Source: Candidatus Methylomirabilota bacterium
Lineage (GTDB): Bacteria; Methylomirabilota; Methylomirabilia; Rokubacteriales; CSP1-6
Length of the DNA: 64,000 nucleotides
Reading direction: 5' to 3'
NCBI GenBank assembly: GCA_035709005.1
Contig: DASTFB010000047.1
Location: forward strand, 62,001-126,000
Under the pieces are notes generated by a model. The model did no database searches. It was not told where the DNA came from and was given only the letters and a program-made list of their open reading frames with translations. The translations under genes were made by a program, and so were the position numbers. Shown piece after piece: positions 57,788-64,000 of this stretch. Numbering within the stretch: position 1 is the stretch's first letter; every line of letters begins with the position of its first letter.

Positions 57788-58761
57788 GCGTGCAGACCAT
57801 TCTGGAAGGCGCGGGGCTCCGCAAGCACTTTCCCGTCACCAGGGGACTGGTTTTCAACCGGGTCACGGGGTGGATCAAAGCGGTCGACCATGTGAACGTC
57901 AGCCTCAAGGAGGGAGAGACGGTGGGGCTGGTGGGGGAATCCGGCTCGGGCAAGACCACCCTGGCCAAGCTCTTCCTGCTGCTGGAGCAGCCTACCGAAG
58001 GCACCTTGCGCTTTTACGGCAAGGACCTCGGCCAGTTCACCCGGGAGGACTTCGCCCGGTATCGGCAGACGGTACAGGCCGTATTCCAGGACCCGTGGAG
58101 CTCCCTCAATCCCCGGATGCGGGTGGCGACGATCATCGCCGAGCCCCTTCCGCGCGACACTCCCAAGCCCCAGGCCAGAGAGCGATTAGCGCAGGTGTTG
58201 TCGGAGGTGGGGCTGAGCCTCGCCAGCGGTGACCGCTTTCCTCACGAGTTCAGCGGCGGCCAGCGTCAGCGCATCGCCGTGGCTCGCGCGCTGGTGACCT
58301 ATCCGAAGTCCATCATCCTGGACGAGCCCGTGAGCGCGCTCGATGTCTCCATCCGCGCCCAGGTGCTCAATCTGCTGAAGGACATCCAGCAACGACTGGG
58401 CCTGAGCTACTTCGTCATCTCCCACGACCTGGCCACCATGCGCTACATCAGCACCCGCCTCAACGTGATGTACGCCGGGAAGATCGTCGAGACGGGGCAA
58501 TCGCAGGACGTCTACAGTAACCCGCTGCACCCCTACTCGCAGGCGCTGCTCTCGGCGGCGCTGCCCTTGCACCCCTCGTTCCGCAGGAGTCGTGTCGTGC
58601 TGTCGGGAGAGGTCCCCAGCCCGCTGAACCCGCCCGCGGGGTGCCGCTTCCACCCCCGGTGCCCCCTGCGCATGGCGATCTGCTCGGAGGTGGAGCCCCT
58701 GCTCAAGGAGGCCGCCCCGGGGCGCCTCGTCGCCTGCCACGCCATCAACACGCCTGACTAG
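57784..58761 (+). CDS. Peptide-type ABC transporter ATP-binding protein, DppF/OppF-like
   Basis: From a GTG at 57784 (GTGA overlap) this is 325 residues. It has Walker A GESGSGKTTLAKL, Q-loop VFQDPWSSLNPRMRV, signature SGGQRQRIAVARAL, Walker B IILDEPVSALD, switch His in VISHDLAT, and the DppF C-terminal LHPYSQALLSAALP and FHPRCPLRMAIC. It pairs with DppD in the transporter. It ends the operon. Confidence 0.92.
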   Translation: MSVQTILEGAGLRKHFPVTRGLVFNRVTGWIKAVDHVNVSLKEGETVGLVGESGSGKTTLAKLFLLLEQPTEGTLRFYGKDLGQFTREDFARYRQTVQAVFQDPWSSLNPRMRVATIIAEPLPRDTPKPQARERLAQVLSEVGLSLASGDRFPHEFSGGQRQRIAVARALVTYPKSIILDEPVSALDVSIRAQVLNLLKDIQQRLGLSYFVISHDLATMRYISTRLNVMYAGKIVETGQSQDVYSNPLHPYSQALLSAALPLHPSFRRSRVVLSGEVPSPLNPPAGCRFHPRCPLRMAICSEVEPLLKEAAPGRLVACHAINTPD

Positions 58762-58790
58762 CAAGAGCGTTCGGCGACGAGCCGGTCGCC

Positions 58791-58819
58791 TTGCGCTGTG
58801 TGTACGCCGGGATTACGAT
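58791..58819 (+). promoter_or_regulatory. Candidate promoter before the ferredoxin reductase gene
   Basis: TTGCGC (58791-58796) and TACGAT (58814-58819) are 17 bp apart, ending 36 bp before the GTG at 58856. The -35 has three mismatches at its 3' side; the -10 has two. Confidence 0.35.
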
Positions 58820-58855
58820 GCCCAATCACAGCCAACAGGCTACCAACGCGCGCCC

Positions 58856-59896
58856 GTGGACATCACCGTCACCGCCCGGAATGGGACCCGCGACTTCGCG
58901 TGCGATCCCGGAGAGAAGATCCTTCACGCCGGCCTTCGGCACGGCGTGGAGCTGCCCTACGAGTGCGCCACGGGCACGTGCGGGACGTGCAAGGCGACCC
59001 TGGTCAGCGGGCGGGCCGAGAGCCAGTGGCCCGACGCCCCGGGCCGCCGATATCTGAAGACGGCGGCCGACATCCTCATGTGTCAGAGCGTGGCGCTGGA
59101 GGATTGCGCGCTCCAGGTGGGCGGTGCCCTCAAGCCCGCGGAACCGGAGGCGACGCCGCCGCGCGCGCTGGGCGGAAGCCTCGGCGCGTTCCGTCGCCTC
59201 ACGGCCGATATCGCCGCGTTCGAGGTGGGGCTCGACGAGCCGCTCGACTTCGCGGCCGGCCAGTTCGCCCTGCTCCGCGTCCCCGGGATCGTCGGGGCCC
59301 GCGCCTACTCGATGGTGAACTTCGACCGTCGGGCCCAGCGCCTGGCCTTCGTGGTCAAAAAGAAGCCCGGGGGCGAGGTGAGCGAGTGGCTGTTCGGCGG
59401 TGGCGTCGACGGCGCGCGCGTCGCCCTGTTCGCGCCGCTGGGGCACGCGACGTTCCATCCCGGCGTGCCCCGTCACCTGCTGTGTATCGCGGGCGGCAGC
59501 GGCCTGGCCGGCATGATGTCGATCCTGTCACGGGCCTGTCAGGCCGGCCACTTCGCCGCCTGGGACGGTCAGGTCTTCTTCGGGATCCGGACCGCGCAGG
59601 ACGTCTTCTTCCTCGACGAGCTGGAGAGCTTCCGGGCGCGCTATCCTTCCCGACTGGCGGTCACGGTGGCGCTCTCCGACGAGGACATCCCGGCCGCGCT
59701 GCCCGCCGCGTATCCGGCCTTCCGGTTCGCCCGGGGCCTGGTCCACGCGGTCGCCGGGGAGGGCATGCGCGAGCGCTTCGCCGAAGTCCGAGCCTACGTG
59801 GCGGGGCCGCCGCCGATGGTGGACGCGAGCCTCCGGCTGTTGCTGCGCGAGGCCCGGCTGCCGCCGGCCGACATTCGCTACGACAAGTTCAGCTGA
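58856..59896 (+). CDS. Ferredoxin-NAD(P) reductase with N-terminal 2Fe-2S domain
   Basis: This 346-residue protein starts at a GTG. An N-terminal plant-type ferredoxin (residues 1-95) has YECATGTCGTCKATL and a distant Cys in LMCQS. Next comes an FNR-type FAD domain with ARAYSMVNF, then an NAD(P) domain with CIAGGSGLAGMMSILS and AYVAGPPPMVD. This is the domain order of class IB oxygenase reductases (phenol hydroxylase/benzoate reductase type). It should feed electrons to the Rieske proteins encoded nearby. Confidence 0.9.
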   Translation: MDITVTARNGTRDFACDPGEKILHAGLRHGVELPYECATGTCGTCKATLVSGRAESQWPDAPGRRYLKTAADILMCQSVALEDCALQVGGALKPAEPEATPPRALGGSLGAFRRLTADIAAFEVGLDEPLDFAAGQFALLRVPGIVGARAYSMVNFDRRAQRLAFVVKKKPGGEVSEWLFGGGVDGARVALFAPLGHATFHPGVPRHLLCIAGGSGLAGMMSILSRACQAGHFAAWDGQVFFGIRTAQDVFFLDELESFRARYPSRLAVTVALSDEDIPAALPAAYPAFRFARGLVHAVAGEGMRERFAEVRAYVAGPPPMVDASLRLLLREARLPPADIRYDKFS

Positions 59897-59902
59897 ACGA
59901 TT

Positions 59903-60060
59903 GTGAGGTCGAGGCCCGGGCCGGCTGGGCCGGGCCGGAGGGTTGGGGGGTATGGGGGGCCGCCCGGAGCCCCCGTGACGGAGCGTGAGGTCGAGGCCCG
60001 GGCCGGCTAGGCCGGGCCGGGCTGAGGGTTGGGGGGTATGGGGGGCGCCCGGAGCCCCCC
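59903..60060. repeat. Tandem direct repeat, two copies with 82-bp period
   Basis: Copy 1 (59903-59974) and copy 2 (59985-60060) share GTGAGGTCGAGGCCCGGGCC, GGTTGGGGGGTATGGGGGGC and CCCGGAGCCCCC, with a 10-bp spacer. They fill the gap (59897-60088) between the reductase and ferredoxin genes. Both copies are G-rich with several G-runs. Confidence 0.75.
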
Positions 60061-60088
60061 ATGGAATTAATCCGGGAAAGGAGCCACG

Positions 60089-60772
60089 ATGGGCCAGTAC
60101 GAGCGTCACGTGTTCGTCTGCACGAGCGGCGAAACGTGTCCGGCGCAGGGCGACGTCGAGCGGTACGTGAAGATCCTCCGGGAAGGCGCGAAGCGGGCCG
60201 GCCGGCAGGTGGAAGTGCGCGTCAACAAGGCCGGCTGCTTCTCCCAGTGCGGCCACGGCCCGATGATCGTGGTCTACCCCGAAAACGTCTGGTACGCGGG
60301 CGTCCAGGAGTCCGACCTGGACGACATCCTGACCTCCCACATCGTCGGCGGCCGACCCGTCGCGCGGCTCCGCTACGAGCCGGGGCTCGCCGGCGCCAAC
60401 AAGAAGAGCGAGGCCGAGCTGCAAGCCATCGCCAGTACGGCGGCCGGCGCCGAGGACGGGACTGCGGCGTGGAAGCGCGTCTGTCGAGCCGAGGACGTGC
60501 CGGCGAACGGGATGAAGCAGTTCTCGGTGGACGGACTCGATGTCCTCATCGTCAATGCCGCGGAGGCGTACTACGCGTATCAGGCGCTCTGCCCCCACGA
60601 GGCCGTCGCCCTCGAGCAGGGGATCCACGATGGCTCCGTCCTGACCTGTCTCGAGCACATGTGGCAGTTCGATCTCAAGACCGGGGCGCCGCTGGCCGAC
60701 GCCCAGATGGGGCTCAAGAGCTATCGGCTCAAGGAGGAGCGGGGCGAGCTGTACGTCGGGCTCGAAGCCTGA
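60089..60772 (+). CDS. Thioredoxin-like [2Fe-2S] ferredoxin fused to a Rieske domain
   Basis: This 227-residue protein has two parts. Residues 1-110 are a thioredoxin-fold ferredoxin with HVFVCTSGETCPAQG and KAGCFSQCGHGP (four Cys). Residues 128-227 are a Rieske ferredoxin with ALCPHEAVALEQGIHDGSVLTCLEHMWQFD (C-x-H ... C-x2-H). It would carry electrons through two different 2Fe-2S clusters. This fits between the reductase upstream and the Rieske oxygenase on the other strand. An AAAGGAG site precedes the ATG. It converges with the LigB-type gene by 1 bp. Confidence 0.85.
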   Translation: MGQYERHVFVCTSGETCPAQGDVERYVKILREGAKRAGRQVEVRVNKAGCFSQCGHGPMIVVYPENVWYAGVQESDLDDILTSHIVGGRPVARLRYEPGLAGANKKSEAELQAIASTAAGAEDGTAAWKRVCRAEDVPANGMKQFSVDGLDVLIVNAAEAYYAYQALCPHEAVALEQGIHDGSVLTCLEHMWQFDLKTGAPLADAQMGLKSYRLKEERGELYVGLEA

Positions 60773-60773
60773 T

Positions 60774-61853
60774 TCACTGCCAGCGGGCGAAGGCCCAGCC
60801 GCCTCCCGTGCCGGCCGGCGTCCGGTAGACGGGGACGTAGGCCAACAGCTCCATCGTCAGGGGCGTGTGGTGCATCGCGCCGCCGAGCGCCACCCAGTTC
60901 AGGCTCTCCGAGCCGGCCGAATGCAGGCGGTGGCGGGGCAGCGAGCAGAGCGCCGGCGCATTCCTCCGGGCCAGAGCCTCCAGCAACGTCCGGTCGAGCT
61001 CCTCGTCGACGACGAAGTGGCTCAGGCCACCGGAGGCGACGATCGCCACCGAGGCCGGCTCCGGCCATGCCGCCACCGCTCCCGCGATGGCTTCGCCGAG
61101 CGCGAAGCACCGCCGGGGTGTCGGCTGATTGGGCGGGTAGCAGGTGTTCTGGAACACGGGCAGGATCATCCCGGGAGCGTTGTCGAAGAGCCGCTTGACG
61201 ACGAAGGCGGCGGCGTGCGGCAGGCCCTGCTCGCGGGGAGCCGTCTCCCTCACATAGTCCAGCTCCCCCTGCCGCGTCGGGTACCGCCGGGCGACGCGCC
61301 CGCCGTAGGGCTGCCTCACGTGGCGCATGTGAGCGACGTCGAACTCGTGCTCCATCAGGTATTCGATCAGGAAGCGGCCGAAGCGGCTGGCCACCGGCAC
61401 GTCCAGGGGGACGTCACCGTAGTTTCGCCCGGCCAGCTCCGCGAGCTCGCGGGCGGGGCCCGAGCCCTCGGGCCGGCGGGGGATGAGCGGCGCGCTGTCT
61501 CCCCAGTACACGGCGAACGCTGGCATGTTGTCCTCGAAGAACCACTCGTCCTGGTCGTCGCCGATGATCACGGTGATGTCGGGCTTGATCCGGCGCAGCG
61601 TGCCGGACAGCTCGTCGAGCGCCCGCCGGCACGCCTGGGCCTGCTCGCCGAAGATCTCCGGCCCCCGGTACCGCGCCCGGATCTCGGGCGGGACGGAGGT
61701 CAAGGCCTCCTGGTAGGACATCACGAGCCCGTGCGGCGGGTAGGCGAGCTCGCGGTTGCCTTCGTCGCGCCGGGCATAGGCGGGCCAGAGCTCCGCGGGC
61801 AGGCTCAGCAACGGCGTGTGCGAGGTGCCGAGACCGAGGACGATGGAGGCCAT
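60774..61853 (-). CDS. Class III extradiol dioxygenase, LigB-like
   Basis: This 359-residue protein has the LigB-type Fe ligands and active-site His in VLGLGTSHTPLL (about residue 12), VIIGDDQDEWFFEDNMPAFAVYWG (about 95-120) and IVASGGLSHFVVDEELD (His). These enzymes open catechol or gallate rings next to the hydroxyls (protocatechuate 4,5-dioxygenase type). Together with the Rieske oxygenase and ACMSD-like amidohydrolase it suggests an aromatic degradation path. Single-chain LigB without LigA is common in such clusters. Confidence 0.85.
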   Translation of the reverse strand: MASIVLGLGTSHTPLLSLPAELWPAYARRDEGNRELAYPPHGLVMSYQEALTSVPPEIRARYRGPEIFGEQAQACRRALDELSGTLRRIKPDITVIIGDDQDEWFFEDNMPAFAVYWGDSAPLIPRRPEGSGPARELAELAGRNYGDVPLDVPVASRFGRFLIEYLMEHEFDVAHMRHVRQPYGGRVARRYPTRQGELDYVRETAPREQGLPHAAAFVVKRLFDNAPGMILPVFQNTCYPPNQPTPRRCFALGEAIAGAVAAWPEPASVAIVASGGLSHFVVDEELDRTLLEALARRNAPALCSLPRHRLHSAGSESLNWVALGGAMHHTPLTMELLAYVPVYRTPAGTGGGWAFARWQ

Positions 61854-61865
61854 CGCCGTCGGCGG

Positions 61866-63131
61866 CTAGCCGTCCAGGCCCATGGCGCGCCGAAAGGCGG
61901 CGCGGATCTCCGCGGGTTGGCCGGCCAGGAACGGAAAGCCCTCGGGCAGGACGGGTCCCGGGGTGCCCCGGGCTTCCTGGTAGCGGTCCCGCGCGGCGCC
62001 CTTGACGTAGCGGTCGCGGCCGATGATGGGCAGGCCGATGCACCGGTTCTGCTCGCGGTCGCGAACGACGGCCATGGGCTCGCCCCCGCGGCGAACGACC
62101 TCGGCCTGCTCGAGCAGCTTCCGGCGCATCATGACGATTCCGCGGTCGCTCTCTCCCAGATGCTCGCGCGTACGGTCGGCGACGGCCCCCTGACCAGTCC
62201 AGGCCACGAAGTCCTGGTTCATGATGTGCGTGGTGATCCACCGGCCGGTCCGTGGATCCCTGATCGGGCTGTACCAGTACGGGATACGCTCCTGCGTGAA
62301 CGGCTCCATCTCGTTGGGCACGCGGTCGAAGAACCAGCCCACACTGAGCGTGTGCTCGTCGTCGACGGGCACGCGCCACTCGAAGTGACCGCCGGTGAAC
62401 AGACAGTTCGGCCACAGGCAGGTGCGCCCCACCGTCCACAACTCGTCCGTCTCCGTCTGGCCTTCGAGGACGCGCCGGTACACGAAGCCGTACTCGAACA
62501 GGTCGAAGCCGATCTTCAGGTGGGTGGGCGACCGGGCCCCGTCGAGGCCGCGCAGCACGCGCGACCAGTTGCCGTGCAGCCACTCGAAGTGCACGGGGTC
62601 GATGGAGTTCTCCTGGGCCTGGAGCCAGTTGCAGGGGACCTCGGAGAACACGATCTGGACGAAGCCGTTCTCCCAGGTGAAGGGCTCCCACGTCGGCACC
62701 AGCGGGGCCGGCGGGGGCCCGAGATAGGCCCACAGCAGCCCGGCCTTGGCCTCGACCGGATAGGCGGTGAGCTTGATGCGATCCTTGTAGCGCGCCTCGG
62801 GGTGGACGGTCTCCTCGAACGGCTGGGCCAGGCACTGGCCCGTCTCCCCGTAGAGCCAGCCGTGATAGTGGCAGCGCAGCCCGCGGTCCTCGACGATCCC
62901 GCAGGCGAGATCGGCCCGGCGGTGGGCGCAGTGGCGGTCCAGGAGCCCGAACGTCCCGCGCCCGTCCCGGTAGAGCAGCAGGTCTTCAGCGAGCAGGCGC
63001 ACGGGCTTGATCGGAGTGTCTTCCAGCTCGGCGACGGCGGCGATGGGCATCCAGTACCGCCGCAGCAACTCGCCCACCGGCGTGCCCGCGCCGACCGCCG
63101 TCAAGATCCTGTTCTGCTCTTCGCTCAGCAA
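61866..63131 (-). CDS. Rieske non-heme iron oxygenase, alpha subunit
   Basis: This 421-residue protein has the Rieske motif HCAHRRADLACGIVEDRGLRCHYHGWLY (C-x-H-x17-C-x2-H, about residues 69-94) and the catalytic-domain ligands NSIDPVHFEWLHG. The ending is the long C-terminal form of phthalate/vanillate-type oxygenases. I choose TTG at 63131, giving MLSEEQN, which matches the normal MLSxEQN start of the family; a GTG at 63161 would add ten residues. It probably hydroxylates an aromatic ring or removes a methyl, using electrons from the reductase and ferredoxin genes on the other strand. Confidence 0.88.
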   Translation of the reverse strand: MLSEEQNRILTAVGAGTPVGELLRRYWMPIAAVAELEDTPIKPVRLLAEDLLLYRDGRGTFGLLDRHCAHRRADLACGIVEDRGLRCHYHGWLYGETGQCLAQPFEETVHPEARYKDRIKLTAYPVEAKAGLLWAYLGPPPAPLVPTWEPFTWENGFVQIVFSEVPCNWLQAQENSIDPVHFEWLHGNWSRVLRGLDGARSPTHLKIGFDLFEYGFVYRRVLEGQTETDELWTVGRTCLWPNCLFTGGHFEWRVPVDDEHTLSVGWFFDRVPNEMEPFTQERIPYWYSPIRDPRTGRWITTHIMNQDFVAWTGQGAVADRTREHLGESDRGIVMMRRKLLEQAEVVRRGGEPMAVVRDREQNRCIGLPIIGRDRYVKGAARDRYQEARGTPGPVLPEGFPFLAGQPAEIRAAFRRAMGLDG

Positions 63132-63203
63132 CGGCCCCTCACCTGAACGCGCGTGTACCACCGGGCGCTCGCCAAGGCAAGGGGAGTTCTGTATAGTCGC
63201 GCG

Positions 63204-63440
63204 GTGAGCCGCGTGGTCGGAGGCGAGACGACGCTTCGCGAGGCGCTGCTCGAGCGGGCCGCGCGGTTGGTGCCCGCGCTCAAGCAGCGAGCGGCCGAGG
63301 CCGAACGGCTGCGTCGGCTGCCCCTGCTGGACTCCGAGCCCATCCAGCGCTTGCATCGTGACGCCCACGCGGCGTCCCACCACGCGGCCCTCACCTGGGA
63401 CACCTGGGCCCAGGAGTTCGGGCGGCAGGCCCTGCGCTGA
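63204..63440 (+). pseudogene. Internally deleted flavin monooxygenase/acyl-CoA dehydrogenase-like remnant
   Basis: From a GTG this is only 78 residues. Its first part (TTLREALLERAARLVPALKQRAAEAERLRRLP) is like the start of acyl-CoA dehydrogenase-type flavin monooxygenases. Its last part (EPIQRLHRDAHAASHHAALTWDTWAQEFGRQAL) is like the end of the same proteins. The roughly 300 residues between are missing and the two ends join in frame. It looks like a gene reduced by an internal deletion. It could still be a small expressed protein, but an enzyme function is not likely. Confidence 0.6.
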
Positions 63441-63447
63441 GCCTCGG

Positions 63448-64000
63448 CTACGCCCCGAGCCGGGGCAGGAGCCGCACCGTGTTGTCGCGCTCGATCGCCC
63501 GCAGCTCGGTGGAGCCGAATCCGTAGTCCGCCAGTCCCTTGACGTGGTCGGCGGCGGTCCGATACGGGAAATCCGTCCCGAACACGACCTGCGACACCGC
63601 CACGAGCTTCAGGAGCGACGCCAGCGCGTAGGGATGAGCGGCCTGGGCGGTGTCGTAGTAGAAGCGCCGGAGCTCGTGCTCCACGCCGTTCGGCACGCGG
63701 GCGGCCAGGCTCTTGTTGATCAGGGGCAAGCGCACGAAGCGCTCGGTCAAGAACGGCATGGTCCCACCGCCGTGAGAGAAGATGATCTTCAGATCCCGGC
63801 AGCGGGCGGCGGTGCCGCTGAACACCAGGCTGGCGATCGTCCGCGTGGTGTCCGTCCCCCACTCGATGATCGATTCCGGCACATCGGGAATGAGGTTGCC
63901 GCAGCAGTTGGCGGTGGTCGGGTGCGTGTAGACGACCGCCCGGCGGCGATTCAGCTCGTCCAGCACGGGGGCGAATGACGGATCGCCGAGCCACTTGTCG
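63448..64000 (-). CDS. Amidohydrolase family 2, ACMSD-like (5' end outside window)
   Basis: The frame is open to the window edge. It shows DKWLGDPSFAPVLDELNRRRAVVYTHPTT, IFSHGGGTMPFLTERFVRLP and VVFGTDFPYRTAADHVKGL, the motifs of the aminocarboxymuconate-semialdehyde decarboxylase (ACMSD) branch of amidohydrolases. These enzymes decarboxylate or hydrate ring-cleavage products, or decarboxylate aromatic acids. This fits next to the LigB-type and Rieske genes. The Zn-binding His/Asp of the family are present; the N-terminal HxH motif lies beyond the edge. Confidence 0.85.
   Translation of the reverse strand, partial: DKWLGDPSFAPVLDELNRRRAVVYTHPTTANCCGNLIPDVPESIIEWGTDTTRTIASLVFSGTAARCRDLKIIFSHGGGTMPFLTERFVRLPLINKSLAARVPNGVEHELRRFYYDTAQAAHPYALASLLKLVAVSQVVFGTDFPYRTAADHVKGLADYGFGSTELRAIERDNTVRLLPRLGA

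Noticed and set aside
1-64000. CRISPR arrays, prophage or insertion sequences
   Set aside because: No regularly spaced repeats, transposase, integrase or phage structural motifs were seen on either strand.

Overview
The window is about 64 kb of very GC-rich, densely packed bacterial DNA from a diderm (Gram-negative-type) organism: it has a complete Tol-Pal set, lipoproteins with lipoboxes, and an OmpA-like protein. The gene mix (LLM-type flavin oxidoreductases, M20 amidohydrolases, a DUF3501/rubrerythrin set, DUF35 plus thiolase-like pairs, Rieske oxygenases) resembles soil Candidatus Rokubacteria / Methylomirabilota. That placement is inference from gene content, not from a marker gene. No prophage, insertion sequence, CRISPR array or rRNA was seen.

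Layout: 1-7 kb holds the end of an AAA ATPase, a hot-dog thioesterase and a GldA/GldF/GldG/DUF4340 ABC export-type operon. 7-9.6 kb carries an SDR, a DUF502 membrane protein, an alpha/beta hydrolase and an orphan anti-sigma-like protein. 9.6-14.6 kb is tolQ-tolR-tolA/tonB-tolB-pal-cpoB on the minus strand. 14.6-27 kb is mixed metabolism and repair: 3-methyladenine glycosylase, threonine synthase, a two-domain ThyX, Cu-Zn SOD and two tandem M20 amidohydrolases. 28-35 kb has a MoxR/VWA pair, DUF3047, and a two-gene unit ending in a UGSC-family protein whose UGA at 33922 is read here as selenocysteine. 35-44 kb has a DUF35/thiolase-like pair, uvrA, an NtrC-type regulator followed by a sigma-54 promoter-like palindrome, a cytochrome c facing a PuuD-like membrane protein, an extremely acidic small protein and a CAU tRNA. 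43.6-46.6 kb is a Fur/PerR - rubrerythrin - Fe-S oxidoreductase - DUF3501 oxidative-stress module. 47.4-50.6 kb is a translationally coupled pterin operon (GT4 glycosyltransferase, two PTPS paralogues, FolE, SDR). 50.6-53.1 kb encodes IscA-like, MoaD-MoaE fusion and TilS. 53.3-58.8 kb is a five-gene Dpp/Opp peptide-type ABC transporter. 58.8-64 kb is an oxygenase cluster: ferredoxin reductase, thioredoxin-like ferredoxin fused to Rieske, LigB-type extradiol dioxygenase, Rieske oxygenase alpha subunit and an ACMSD-like amidohydrolase, with a remnant of a flavin monooxygenase/acyl-CoA dehydrogenase-like gene between them.

The most notable items are the UGSC selenoprotein with a hairpin just after its UGA; the pterin operon with a cysteine-less second PTPS and a glycosyltransferase; a two-domain ThyX whose halves each keep a different part of the signature; a MoaD-MoaE fusion whose linker is built of palindromic DNA; and the sigma-54 promoter-like site next to an NtrC-family gene.
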